From the NCBI GenBank assembly GCA_937901145.1, contig CALCHE010000063.1:1-39386 (forward strand): a stretch of 39,386 bases of DNA, in the 5' to 3' direction. Origin of the DNA: an uncultured Clostridia bacterium. GTDB lineage: Bacteria; Bacillota; Clostridia; Oscillospirales; Acutalibacteraceae. The position numbers and the translations under genes are program-made. The notes under the pieces were generated by a model. It saw nothing but the letters and a program-made list of their open reading frames with translations. It searched no databases and was not told the DNA's origin. Positions 7,982-16,140 of the stretch are shown here, in pieces; positions within the stretch are counted from its first letter, which is position 1; every line of letters begins with the position of its first letter.

Positions 7982-9307
7982 TCACTGTGCCGTAACACCG
8001 ATTACTGCATCATATTTTCCGTAAATCCAGCAGTCGTTAACCTCTTCATTTACTATAGAAATATTCGAAACCTCGATCGACTGTGTCCCCCTGGATTTAA
8101 GTGACAGACTCGAAACATTGATTTCTACCTGAATGTCATCAGCTGTAATTTTATCAAGACTGCTTTTCGGACCTATAACCACAACGCTGTCAAAGTTACT
8201 GCGTGATGTATCGACAGAATAAGTGAAGCCTTCAATCTGATTAAGAAGAACTACCTTGCCGTCGGTAATGTCAAAGGTTTTCTTACTCATAGACGACATA
8301 TCCACGGTAACCTTAAACTGACCGAAGGAAGTATCAATACCGGGCTTTTTGAATTTTTCGTCAATCTCAAAATAAAAGCTGTTAACCTTATTAAGAAGAT
8401 CTCTGAAATCCACGGTACCCACGGTTATAAATTCAAAATCCTCACTCTCAGCCGGATTATATGAAACCTTAAGCTGAGATGGTGTGATTTTAACCTTAGG
8501 GGGATTTTCGGTAAAATATGCCGGCTGATTAATGAACTTCACCTGTGTCGGTATATCCTTCGTCACATACACAGGAATAGTAACTGTAGCGGGATTTGAT
8601 TCATCATTTATATTCTCGCAAACCAGATATTTCGCATAGCGCTTACTTTCAAGCTCATAAGAAATATCCGCAGGTATAACCTTAGCCTGAGTAAGAGGAA
8701 GCTCATCCTCTATAACAGAACCGTCGAAATATACTTTAGTCATTTTATTGAGAACGGTAGCAGGACCCGTAACCTCAACAGTACTGACTGAGGGCACCGG
8801 CTGTCCGACCACGAACTCACCTTCGGCAAGAGATGCAATGTCGTTTGTGATTCTTGCCTCGACATCAAAGGTTTCCGTCATTTTACGGTCATAATAAACC
8901 GAAATGGTAGCAGGTGAAACGGATGTTATTTTAACATCAGATAAATCACCTGTTTCAGATGCCTTGACAGTAAGCGTAAGATTTTTAAAACCTGCAGAGT
9001 CGATATAACCGCCTGAAGCTTCGACTACTATATCATCCTTTGAAAGAGCATAGGTATTGATATTATAAGCTTTACCGCTGACAACTACCTCAGCAAAAAT
9101 TTCCTCCCCGATAAAGGGTACAAGCTCAGAGCCTTCCGTATTATTTGTCACGGTAATTTTTACGTCGCTTATGGTGCGGGTGGTCTCTGCACTGTAATTG
9201 ATTTTTACAGCTGCCCACAGAATAACAGAGACGATCAGACAAAAAACCATAAGCAATTTATTATTATAAATTATCTTTTCGATAATGCTTTTGTTGCTTT
9301 TACTCAT
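7982..9307 (-). CDS. ybbR: YbbR-domain protein, regulator of diadenylate cyclase (CdaR)
   Basis: The 441-residue protein has one N-terminal membrane helix (about 17-36, LLMVFCLIVSVILWAAVKI) and an extracytoplasmic part built of about four YbbR repeats. Each repeat carries the V.V.GP...L.KI pattern, for example VVVIGPKSSLDKIT and VEVTGPATVLNKMT. YbbR/CdaR proteins bind CdaA and modulate c-di-AMP synthesis. The ATG at 9307 overlaps the cdaA stop by one base (TAATG), with its GGAGGAAAAG site inside cdaA, so the two are translationally coupled. Many Firmicutes have glmM next; here a terminator follows immediately and glmM is not in the window. Confidence 0.93.
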   Translation of the reverse strand: MSKSNKSIIEKIIYNNKLLMVFCLIVSVILWAAVKINYSAETTRTISDVKITVTNNTEGSELVPFIGEEIFAEVVVSGKAYNINTYALSKDDIVVEASGGYIDSAGFKNLTLTVKASETGDLSDVKITSVSPATISVYYDRKMTETFDVEARITNDIASLAEGEFVVGQPVPSVSTVEVTGPATVLNKMTKVYFDGSVIEDELPLTQAKVIPADISYELESKRYAKYLVCENINDESNPATVTIPVYVTKDIPTQVKFINQPAYFTENPPKVKITPSQLKVSYNPAESEDFEFITVGTVDFRDLLNKVNSFYFEIDEKFKKPGIDTSFGQFKVTVDMSSMSKKTFDITDGKVVLLNQIEGFTYSVDTSRSNFDSVVVIGPKSSLDKITADDIQVEINVSSLSLKSRGTQSIEVSNISIVNEEVNDCWIYGKYDAVIGVTAQ

Positions 9308-10164
9308 TATCTTTTCCTCCGAAGAATCTTAAAGGCTTTTTCGTTTTCCGTAGAGTCGCTTTTGAGGAAATTACTGAGAGTTTCGTGCACCTCACCTACA
9401 GAAAGATTTCTTTCGAGTGTACCGCCGCTTGCGACGGAAATCGAACCTGTTTCCTCAGAAACAACGACAACGAGGGCATCACTGTGTTCACTCATACCGA
9501 TTGCCGCTCTGTGACGGGTGCCAAGCTCCGAGCTGACTTCATTTCCCGTAAGAGGAAGTATGCATCCCGCAGCATAAATACGGTTATCACGGATAACCAC
9601 CGCTCCGTCGTGAAGAGGTGATTTAGGAAAGAAAATATTTTCTATGATTACAGAGCTCACTGCCGCATCGACAGTGCTTCCCGATGCAATGATTTCACCC
9701 AGAGGAGTTTTACCCTCAAAAACAATAAGAGCACCTGTTTTACTGTCACTCATATTAGAAATCGCTTTGGAAACATCCATAGCTACAGCTTCACTCTCGC
9801 CTTCATAGAACCCTGTGTTCTTTGCGCTGAAAATCGAAAGCTTTTTAAAATCGCCTCGTCCGAAACTTTCGATAGCATGTCTGAGTTCAGGCTGAAACAG
9901 AAGAAGCATTACTATAACAATATTACTGAAAAGCTGATTAAAAATATAACTGCTTGTGCTCATATTAAAGGTAGACACGATAAAATAAATCACACCCATA
10001 AGAACTATACCTTTAACAAGGTGGAAAGCTCTTGTCTGTCTGAGCAATTTTATAACATAATAAAAAGCAAAAGCGACAAAGAGAATATCGACAATGTCAT
10101 ACCAGGCAACAGACCTTATAAGCTTCATCGCTCCGTCAAAAATTTCTTCTAAAAAAGCCAACAT
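9307..10164 (-). CDS. cdaA: Diadenylate cyclase CdaA (DacA)
   Basis: This enzyme condenses two ATP into the second messenger c-di-AMP, which controls potassium and osmolyte transport and cell-wall stress. The 285-residue protein has three N-terminal membrane helices (about residues 15-35, 45-62 and 70-90). The DAC domain follows, with FQPELRHAIESFGRGDF, catalytic DGA (186-188, in SPLHDGAVVI) and RHR (217-219, in LGTRHRAAIGMSEHSDA). All key residues are present, so activity is expected. Length and layout match CdaA, not DisA or CdaS. The start at 10164 follows GGAGG by 5 bases. It has its own promoter and forms an operon with ybbR. Confidence 0.97.
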   Translation of the reverse strand: MLAFLEEIFDGAMKLIRSVAWYDIVDILFVAFAFYYVIKLLRQTRAFHLVKGIVLMGVIYFIVSTFNMSTSSYIFNQLFSNIVIVMLLLFQPELRHAIESFGRGDFKKLSIFSAKNTGFYEGESEAVAMDVSKAISNMSDSKTGALIVFEGKTPLGEIIASGSTVDAAVSSVIIENIFFPKSPLHDGAVVIRDNRIYAAGCILPLTGNEVSSELGTRHRAAIGMSEHSDALVVVVSEETGSISVASGGTLERNLSVGEVHETLSNFLKSDSTENEKAFKILRRKR

Positions 10165-10203
10165 AATATCCTCCGAAAAAGTAACGGTATTACTTACAGA
10201 GTA

Positions 10204-10232
10204 ATTATATCACACTTTTTTTCTCAATGCAA
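10204..10232 (-). promoter_or_regulatory. Sigma-A promoter of cdaA-ybbR
   Basis: Minus strand: -35 TTGCAT (10227-10232), 17-base spacer, -10 TATAAT (10204-10209). The -35 box lies inside the last codons of the upstream aminotransferase gene and that gene's stop codon falls in the spacer. The leader is about 35 bases. Confidence 0.8.
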
Positions 10233-11361
10233 TTTTATTACAGCAAAAAACAAAGTTTTTTATATCATTTTTACTGTTAAAATATCCGGGAGTCACTCTT
10301 ACACAGCCCTGCTCAGCAGTTCCGTAATTCTCGTGAGCAAGTTTTGCGCAGTGATAACCCGCACGGACAGAAAATCCGTTCTTATCAAGATAGGACGAAA
10401 CCTCTTCACTGTGAAAACCGTCTATATTGAATGATAGAATAGGAGCACATACTTCAGTACACATATGCGGATATAACTTAACATTTCTAATAACGGACAA
10501 ATCGCTCCTCAGAATTTTAATGAGCTCGTTTTCCTTACTGTGAATTACTTCTTCACCACCGACGCTTTTTATAAATTTCACGCCCGAATAGAGCCCTGCT
10601 ATTCCCGGATAATTCAGCGTTCCGCTTTCATATCTATCAGGCAAAACCGATGGTTGCTCTGTAAGCATAGAATAGCTACCCGTTCCGCCCTGTATAAGCT
10701 CTTCGGGATTAACCCGACCTGAAAGCAGCATCATTCCTGTTCCCATCGGACCGAACAGACCCTTATGACCCGGCATACAGAGAATGTCAATATTCATTCT
10801 TTTCATATCAATTCTGAAGGTGCCGGCAGCCTGCGCGGCGTCGACGATAAAGATAACATCTTTTTCTCTGCACAGCTTACCGAGCTTTTCAATCGGAAGC
10901 ACAGTCCCGAAAACATTCGAAGCGAAGGTACATACAAGCGCCCTGGTATTCACAGACAATGCATCTGCAAAATTACTAAGGGTTTCGCTCTCGCTGAGCG
11001 GATTAACACTTACAGTCTCATAGGTTATTATACCTTTCCCGCGTAAATTTTCCAGAGGTCTTAATACGGAATTATGTTCAAGCGTAGATGTGATTATTCT
11101 GTCTCCCTTACTGCAAATACCCTTTATCGCTGTATTAAGGGCTGTAGTGCAGTTATTTGTAAAAATCACACACTCGCTTTCGCACGAAAACATTTCAGCC
11201 AAAGCTTCTCTTGTTTTAAAGACTGTCTCCCCTGCTTTTACCGAGCTGCTGTGACCTCCTCTGCCAGGACTTCCTCCCGAATATTTCATCGCTTTCATAA
11301 CCGTTTCTGTCACACAGCACGGCTTCGGAAAAGATGTGGCTCCGTTATCAAGATATATCAT
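10210..11361 (-). CDS. Class V aminotransferase / cysteine desulfurase-like protein
   Basis: This is a PLP-dependent enzyme of the NifS/Csd fold, 383 aa and cytoplasmic. It shows the MIYLDNGATSFPKP start, the SGGSPGRGGH substrate loop, TSTLEHNSVLRPL (PLP-stacking His), DAAQAAG (PLP-binding Asp) and Lys200 in CMPGHKGLFGPMGTG as the Schiff-base lysine. A Cys in SVRAGYHCAKLAHENYGT lies at the position of the catalytic loop Cys in group II desulfurases. The subgroup resembles the family often called EF2568-type, which is not a classical IscS. Its ATG overlaps the DUF3343 stop (ATGA), so the two are one unit. Sulfur or selenium mobilisation is likely; a cysteine desulfurase or selenocysteine lyase activity is inferred, not shown. 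Confidence 0.88.
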   Translation of the reverse strand: MIYLDNGATSFPKPCCVTETVMKAMKYSGGSPGRGGHSSSVKAGETVFKTREALAEMFSCESECVIFTNNCTTALNTAIKGICSKGDRIITSTLEHNSVLRPLENLRGKGIITYETVSVNPLSESETLSNFADALSVNTRALVCTFASNVFGTVLPIEKLGKLCREKDVIFIVDAAQAAGTFRIDMKRMNIDILCMPGHKGLFGPMGTGMMLLSGRVNPEELIQGGTGSYSMLTEQPSVLPDRYESGTLNYPGIAGLYSGVKFIKSVGGEEVIHSKENELIKILRSDLSVIRNVKLYPHMCTEVCAPILSFNIDGFHSEEVSSYLDKNGFSVRAGYHCAKLAHENYGTAEQGCVRVTPGYFNSKNDIKNFVFCCNKIALRKKV

Positions 11362-11588
11362 AGCCTCTCACGGTAGTTTTCTACCCCCGAGCTTCTGATA
11401 CCCGCCACCGTTATTATTTCATAAGCTCTCCATATATTTCCGTCCACAAAAAGGGCGAAATTGCACCCCTGCTTGCGATCAGGATTAGGATTTCTTCTCA
11501 GATGGGATTTCATATTGTTTTTTTCGAGCAGACTTCTGGCTTTTTCACCCTGAGTCTGGCTTTCGAACTTAATATACGTATAAGTCAA
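11358..11588 (-). CDS. DUF3343 protein, putative S/Se carrier-like, TTG start
   Basis: The 76-residue cytoplasmic protein has the DUF3343 pattern: an aromatic beta-strand start (TYTYIKFESQ), an EKARSLLEKNNM helix, basic/Pro-rich RRNPNPDRKQ and a single conserved-looking Cys in GCNFALFV (about residue 42). The family is described as a putative sulfur/selenium carrier-like domain and often occurs beside selenium or sulfur enzymes. The start is TTG at 11588, supported by GGGAGG 8 bases upstream. No ATG occurs before residue 26. The stop overlaps the aminotransferase start by 4 bases (ATGA). The tight pairing suggests the protein receives or presents the sulfur or selenium that the aminotransferase mobilises. 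That step is inference. Confidence 0.83.
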   Translation of the reverse strand: MTYTYIKFESQTQGEKARSLLEKNNMKSHLRRNPNPDRKQGCNFALFVDGNIWRAYEIITVAGIRSSGVENYRERL

Positions 11589-11610
11589 TTTAATTACCTC
11601 CCTGCAAGAT

Positions 11611-11640
11611 ATTATATGAAAAAATAAAATGTCTTGTTAA
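11611..11640 (-). promoter_or_regulatory. Sigma-A promoter of DUF3343-aminotransferase operon
   Basis: Minus strand: -35 TTAACA (11635-11640), 18-base spacer, -10 TATAAT (11611-11616). It is back to back with a plus-strand promoter that begins 10 bases away. Confidence 0.7.
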
Positions 11641-11649
11641 TTGCAGATA

Positions 11650-11678
11650 TTGACATGAACATAAAAAAGAGTTATACT
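11650..11678 (+). promoter_or_regulatory. Consensus sigma-A promoter of the metallophosphoesterase
   Basis: Plus strand: -35 TTGACA (11650-11655), 17-base spacer, -10 TATACT (11673-11678). The predicted transcript starts near 11685. This excludes the more upstream in-frame start codons and supports the ATG at 11709. Confidence 0.85.
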
Positions 11679-11708
11679 GTAAGTAATTTAATCCAAGGAG
11701 AAAAAACA

Positions 11709-12821
11709 ATGCTTCATTTTAATGACGGTAAGTTTAAAATTATGCAGATTGCCGACATACAGGAGGATTATCCTGTAAATCCGGACACAATAAAGCTTAT
11801 CTCTCTCGCCCTCGACAAAGAAAAGCCTGACCTGGTAGTGCTGACAGGCGACCAGATTCAGGCCTATTCGGTCTGCTACATAAAAGACGGTGAAAGAAAG
11901 GTACGCGAGGTTATCAATTCCTTCGTTACACCGATGGAAGAAAGACGTATCCCCTTCTGTATCACCTACGGAAATCACGATGATGACGGTTCGGTAAGTA
12001 AGGATACACAGACAGAATTTTACAAATCCTATTCCTGCTCAAGATTCGGCACACCCAGATGCGAGGATGACAAAGCAACTTATTCTCTTCAAATTTTCAA
12101 TTCCGATAGAACAAAAGAAATCTTCAATCTTTATCTCATTGATTCAAACAAAAAAGAGCCCGACGGTGCCTATTCCCCTGTAAAGAAAGAGCAGATCGAA
12201 TGGTACAGAAGCGAAAGAGAAAGACTGAAGAAAAATACAGGAACCTATCTCCCCTCTTTTGTTTTTCAGCATATTCCCGTTCCCGAGTTCTACGATATTT
12301 TAATTAAATGCAAAAAGAAAGAAAAAGGCTCCGTAGAAGCCTTCAAGAGCAGAAAGAATACCTTCTGGAAGCTTAGCGATAAGGTGATCGCTGAGGGTGG
12401 ATTTATGCACGAGTCCCCTTCAGTTCCCGAAATCAACAACGGAGAATTCGATGCCTTTAAAGAAAAAGGTGACATTATCGGTTTGTTCGTTGGTCATGAT
12501 CATATTAACAGCTTCGTAGTCAATAAAGACGGAATCGATCTCGGTTACTGTCAGGGAGCAGGCTTCAACACCTACGGCCCCGGTAAAAAACGAGGTGTCA
12601 GAATATATGTACTCGATGAGAATAATATCCGAAACTATAATACCTATACCGTCACAATGGGAGAGCTTTGTAATTACAAGCCCGCAAAGCCTGTAAAGGA
12701 ATTCATTTTCACTCATATGCCATCTTCGTTAGACGAAGGTATCAAGATGGCGAAAAAAGTCGGCATAGCCGCTGCGGTTACAGCCTCAGTATGTATCCTC
12801 GGCAAAAAGCTTCTTAAATAA
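11709..12821 (+). CDS. Calcineurin-like metallophosphoesterase with C-terminal hydrophobic tail
   Basis: The 370-residue protein is a predicted dinuclear-metal phosphoesterase. Motifs in order are: IMQIADIQEDYP (first metal Asp; the usual DxH is DxQ here), PDLVVLTGDQIQ (GD), ITYGNHDDD (GNHD), VFQHIPVPEF (His) and FVGHDHINSF (GHDH). Layout and length resemble bacterial phosphodiesterases related to yeast Dcr2. The last 20 residues are a short hydrophobic stretch (VGIAAAVTASVCIL) then GKKLLK. This looks like a weak tail anchor or amphipathic membrane contact, since no signal peptide is present. The start at 11709 has AAGGAG 8 bases upstream and lies just downstream of a consensus promoter. It is monocistronic with its own terminator. 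The substrate is unknown. Confidence 0.88.
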   Translation: MLHFNDGKFKIMQIADIQEDYPVNPDTIKLISLALDKEKPDLVVLTGDQIQAYSVCYIKDGERKVREVINSFVTPMEERRIPFCITYGNHDDDGSVSKDTQTEFYKSYSCSRFGTPRCEDDKATYSLQIFNSDRTKEIFNLYLIDSNKKEPDGAYSPVKKEQIEWYRSERERLKKNTGTYLPSFVFQHIPVPEFYDILIKCKKKEKGSVEAFKSRKNTFWKLSDKVIAEGGFMHESPSVPEINNGEFDAFKEKGDIIGLFVGHDHINSFVVNKDGIDLGYCQGAGFNTYGPGKKRGVRIYVLDENNIRNYNTYTVTMGELCNYKPAKPVKEFIFTHMPSSLDEGIKMAKKVGIAAAVTASVCILGKKLLK

Positions 12822-12827
12822 CAGCCA

Positions 12828-12861
12828 ACCGCCTTGTGTTTAAACAATAACACAAGGCGGT
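12828..12861. terminator. Terminator between convergent genes
   Basis: A perfect 13-bp inverted repeat (ACCGCCTTGTGTT and its complement) surrounds an 8-base loop and is followed on the plus strand by ATTATTTTATT. It sits between the 3' ends of the metallophosphoesterase and the LCAT-like gene. It serves the plus strand best and may serve both. Confidence 0.8.
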
Positions 12862-12867
12862 ATTATT

Positions 12868-14313
12868 TTATTCAGTTATAAAATTCATATCAGAATCAAC
12901 AGACATAAACTGCGGATATCTGCTGTCTGATTTTACTGTAGGCTGTTCTTCAGCCAAAACGAACCACATAACAAAGTCAGCAAAGTCACTTCCGTATTTG
13001 GCAGCAACGTGAACAGCATCCTTGACAAACCAGGTAGTGTCTCTATAAAGAGCACCCGTGGCATCTACCATTCTGTCAGGAGAAACATATTCACTGTCAG
13101 CTTCAGCGAGATACTCAGAGGAAAGCTCTTCACCGTAAGGAGCAACTGTAGCAAAATTAGATGTAAGTACAGTTTCAAGAACACCGTCACCCTGCAGATA
13201 TGAGTGCTTGAAATAAGGAGCAAGAGGTGTATTATAATTTGATACAAAGGAAACATTAACTCCACTGTCAATAGCGTTATCTATAGCATCTTCTGTAGAG
13301 AAAATAAATTCTCTCGTTGCGGAAAGCTTTTCCATAATCACGGAATATTCATCCTCGTGTCCTCCGTACATAAAATCAACACCGCTGTCAAAAATTTCAT
13401 CGGGACACATAGCCCAAAGGCCGAGAAGAGTGCCGAAACCGTCACGCAGAGCTTCATTATCGAGAGTCTGGGGATTATCTTCTACGATTTTATTAGCTAC
13501 AGCAGTAACAGCATCGAAGACACCGATTCTGTCAGCAAAATCGAGGAAGAAGCATTTAATTAAGCTTCCACCGAAGGATTTTCTGATGTTATTGTAAATA
13601 ACATCACTGTCGAAATAAATCTCACCGTTAAAAGCATCGCCGGGACCGTAGGTACCGTTGTGTGCTGATGAAACATAAACCAGATTATTAAGCGAATCTG
13701 CACCGTGGTAATTAAGGTAAGCAGTAGTGACCATACCGCCCATGCTTACTGCTGTAATATTTACCTTATCAGTGTCTGCTTTATCCAGAACATTTTCTAT
13801 GTAGCTGTCAAGATCATCAGCAAGCTCTGCTGCACTTTTGCGCCAGTCATAAGTAAAATAGTATACATTCTCGGCTCCGACAGTATCAATAGCCGTTTTG
13901 ATAATACCTGTTTCACCTATGTCCTCCATAAGAGACACCTCATCAAGATAATTATCCATTGACTCAGGATATTTATCATAATAGACATCATAAACAGATT
14001 TACCTTCTCTGTCAACAGTGATAGGTCCTAAAATCTCTGTAGCGAGAGCGAATGAGCTGTCAAGAAAAGCATCCTCGTTTTTTTCGATAATCAGCTGTGT
14101 GAAATAATTTTTTAAAAAGCTGAATATATCCTTCAGTTCAAAGCTGATAGCGGGACTTTTATCCTCCAGATAAAAACCTCCGAAATCGATACCTCTTACT
14201 ACCACGAGAGGATATCCGTCATAATCTGCCCTTACATCCCCAGAGGCATTAGCAGATACCGTCAGAGAAAACAGTAAAACTATCGCCATCAATAAGCTTG
14301 TCACTTTCTTCAT
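12868..14313 (-). CDS. Secreted LCAT-like alpha/beta hydrolase (putative lipase/acyltransferase)
   Basis: The 481-residue protein starts with a clear signal peptide (MKKVTSLLMAIVLLFSLTVSANA, cleavage expected after ANA). The mature part shows VVVRGIDFGG near its start, YYFTYDWRKSAAELADDL (typical of the LCAT/phospholipase group), the nucleophile elbow AVSMGGM with Ser190, LQGDGVLE (candidate Asp) and KDAVHVAAKYG (candidate His). A lipase, acyltransferase or esterase acting outside the membrane is expected; the substrate is unknown. The start at 14313 is chosen because AAAGGA lies 9 bases upstream; an ATG at 14331 lacks a ribosome site and would spoil the signal peptide. The gene follows HAD by 21 bases in an operon. 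Confidence 0.8.
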   Translation of the reverse strand: MKKVTSLLMAIVLLFSLTVSANASGDVRADYDGYPLVVVRGIDFGGFYLEDKSPAISFELKDIFSFLKNYFTQLIIEKNEDAFLDSSFALATEILGPITVDREGKSVYDVYYDKYPESMDNYLDEVSLMEDIGETGIIKTAIDTVGAENVYYFTYDWRKSAAELADDLDSYIENVLDKADTDKVNITAVSMGGMVTTAYLNYHGADSLNNLVYVSSAHNGTYGPGDAFNGEIYFDSDVIYNNIRKSFGGSLIKCFFLDFADRIGVFDAVTAVANKIVEDNPQTLDNEALRDGFGTLLGLWAMCPDEIFDSGVDFMYGGHEDEYSVIMEKLSATREFIFSTEDAIDNAIDSGVNVSFVSNYNTPLAPYFKHSYLQGDGVLETVLTSNFATVAPYGEELSSEYLAEADSEYVSPDRMVDATGALYRDTTWFVKDAVHVAAKYGSDFADFVMWFVLAEEQPTVKSDSRYPQFMSVDSDMNFITE

Positions 14314-14334
14314 AAATATACATCCTTTCATTTA

Positions 14335-15159
14335 TCAGTAGTTGTCTTCTATGTACTTAAGGAAATCCGCCACGGCACCCTTATTACAGTGGCAAGCGTG
14401 GAACTCACAGACGCTGTGAATTTCTTCGGGAGCCTGTTTACAGCAAGCTGGATGCGAAACAGTTTTCAGCATATCAAGATCATTATAATAGTCGCCTATA
14501 GCACCTGTGTTCTCCACGGGAATACGGAGAATTTCAGCCAAAGCAAGCAGAGCATTTCCTTTGTGCGTAGTACTGCTGACCATATCAAAGGAGAATACTG
14601 TAGTGTCAATATAAGAGAGCTCATCACCCGAAATTTCCTGGACATACTTTTTTATTTCCTTTTTCTGATGAGGCAGACAATAAAAAATAACCTTTCCCCA
14701 TTTATCCTCGGGCACATCATCAATGTCTCTGCATTTTATATGTCTCAGAGAATCGAGAGCCATCATACAGCGCGATAAAGCTCCCGCTCTTACAAGATAA
14801 ATCATATCATCAGTAAATACACCGATTTCGAGAGCAGGAAATTTATCCATAGCCTTTTCGATGATTTCTTTTCCCGTAAGCGGTATAGAATTAAACCAGA
14901 TCATTTTTTCCTCGGAAAAATCGTAAATGCCCGCGCCGTTAAGAACTATAGCAGGAGTACGAACATCAGGAAGATTCATATAATGCTTTCTCAGGGACTG
15001 AACATTTCGTGCCGAAGCAAGAGTAAAATTACCGCCGAGAGTATGAACAAAACGGTCAATGGCTTCGGTATTGACCTTCGGAGTACGTCTGAATTTATTA
15101 TTAAGAGTCTCGTCAATATCCGAAACGATAAGCCAGTCAGAATAATCTTTTTCTTTCAT
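14335..15159 (-). CDS. HAD-family sugar phosphatase, Cof/sucrose-phosphatase type
   Basis: The 274-residue cytoplasmic phosphatase carries all four HAD motifs: DIDET (nucleophile Asp14, acid/base Asp16), a motif II serine region (FTLASARN), the Lys in STTHKGNALLAL and the GDYYNDLDM acidic motif. The C2-type cap between them fits Cof-like or sucrose-phosphatase-like enzymes that act on sugar phosphates. A Cys-rich end (HPACCKQAPEE, CEFHACHCNKGA) is notable. The start at 15159 follows AAGGTG by 5 bases, and it lies 9 bases after the PfkB kinase gene. Kinase and phosphatase in one operon suggest balancing of one sugar-phosphate pool, but no substrate can be named. Confidence 0.88.
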   Translation of the reverse strand: MKEKDYSDWLIVSDIDETLNNKFRRTPKVNTEAIDRFVHTLGGNFTLASARNVQSLRKHYMNLPDVRTPAIVLNGAGIYDFSEEKMIWFNSIPLTGKEIIEKAMDKFPALEIGVFTDDMIYLVRAGALSRCMMALDSLRHIKCRDIDDVPEDKWGKVIFYCLPHQKKEIKKYVQEISGDELSYIDTTVFSFDMVSSTTHKGNALLALAEILRIPVENTGAIGDYYNDLDMLKTVSHPACCKQAPEEIHSVCEFHACHCNKGAVADFLKYIEDNY

Positions 15160-15168
15160 CGGTACACC

Positions 15169-16083
15169 TTAATAATTATAAATAATATTATCCTTATATT
15201 TTTCAGCCATCGCGTAAAGCTCTTCTCTTGTAACATAAGCAGTGGTACAGCCCACAGCTGTAACACATTTGCCACCCGTGATATTACCGAAAAGAACACA
15301 CCTTTCCACAGGCTCTCCTGTCATTATACCGAACATAAATCCGGCAAAGAAAGCATCGCCTGCACCTGTGGAATCCACGTGAAGGAACTCATCGATGCTT
15401 TTTACATAAGTGTAGCTGTTTTTATCATAAATAAGACAGCCATCCTTATCGAGCTTAACTATAGCGATGTCGAGATATTCACTCAGAACCTCAGCTGCTT
15501 TTTTAGGGTCTGACTGACCCGTTATAAGAGTAGCTTCCTTACGGTTAGGAAGATAGTAATCAGCGATAAGAAGTCTCTCTCTGAAGCTTTCAAGTGACAT
15601 TCCCTCAATAAAGCCTGTATCAAGAATGACAGTAGTGCCTTCTTCCTTAAGTCTGCGGTAAACATCCGTATAGCTTTCGTGCATAGCTACAGCCGAAGCA
15701 CCCTTCAGCGCAGAATAAATCTCCTCCGCCTTAGCTGAATCTTCCGTATTACCGTAAGACCAGAAGGTACGGTCATTTTTGGTTATGGCAGCTGCAGTGA
15801 TATTAACAGCGACCTTTTCACCGTGAAAAACATTTACAGGCTCTACACCTGCCTTTCTGAACTCACTGAGAGCGAAGGATGAAAACATATCATCGGAAAG
15901 CTCAGTAACAGTTTTACACTCTATACCGAGTCTGCCGAGTGTAATCATGGTACCGGGAACGCCTCCGCCGATACACAGTGAAAATCTGTCAGTAAATATT
16001 TCCTCCCCTTCTTCAGGAAGTCGGGGCATATTCTCAAAAAGTAAATCAACATTTGTTTTTCCGTATCCGGCTGCAAAACTCAT
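15169..16083 (-). CDS. PfkB-family carbohydrate kinase
   Basis: The 304-residue ribokinase-fold kinase phosphorylates a sugar or nucleoside with ATP. Visible features are CIGGGVPGTMITLGRLG near the N-terminus (PfkB signature 1 region), DYYLPNRKEATLITG, IAIVKLDKDGCLIYD and signature 2, DSTGAGDAFFAGFM. Asp243 of GAGD is the catalytic base. Specificity within PfkB (ribose, fructose, nucleoside and so on) cannot be read by eye. The start at 16083 follows GGAG. It is the first gene of a three-gene operon (kinase, HAD phosphatase, secreted hydrolase) with its own promoter just after sigE. Confidence 0.9.
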   Translation of the reverse strand: MSFAAGYGKTNVDLLFENMPRLPEEGEEIFTDRFSLCIGGGVPGTMITLGRLGIECKTVTELSDDMFSSFALSEFRKAGVEPVNVFHGEKVAVNITAAAITKNDRTFWSYGNTEDSAKAEEIYSALKGASAVAMHESYTDVYRRLKEEGTTVILDTGFIEGMSLESFRERLLIADYYLPNRKEATLITGQSDPKKAAEVLSEYLDIAIVKLDKDGCLIYDKNSYTYVKSIDEFLHVDSTGAGDAFFAGFMFGIMTGEPVERCVLFGNITGGKCVTAVGCTTAYVTREELYAMAEKYKDNIIYNY

Positions 16084-16109
16084 ATTTCGTCTCCTTTGTT
16101 TTTTTACAT

Positions 16110-16137
16110 TTTATAACATTTTACGTTTAATTGTCAA
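16110..16137 (-). promoter_or_regulatory. Sigma-A promoter of the PfkB operon
   Basis: Minus strand: -35 TTGACA (16132-16137), 16-base spacer, -10 TATAAA (16110-16115). It starts 3 bases after the sigE stop codon with no terminator between. Confidence 0.7.
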
Positions 16138-16140
16138 TAA

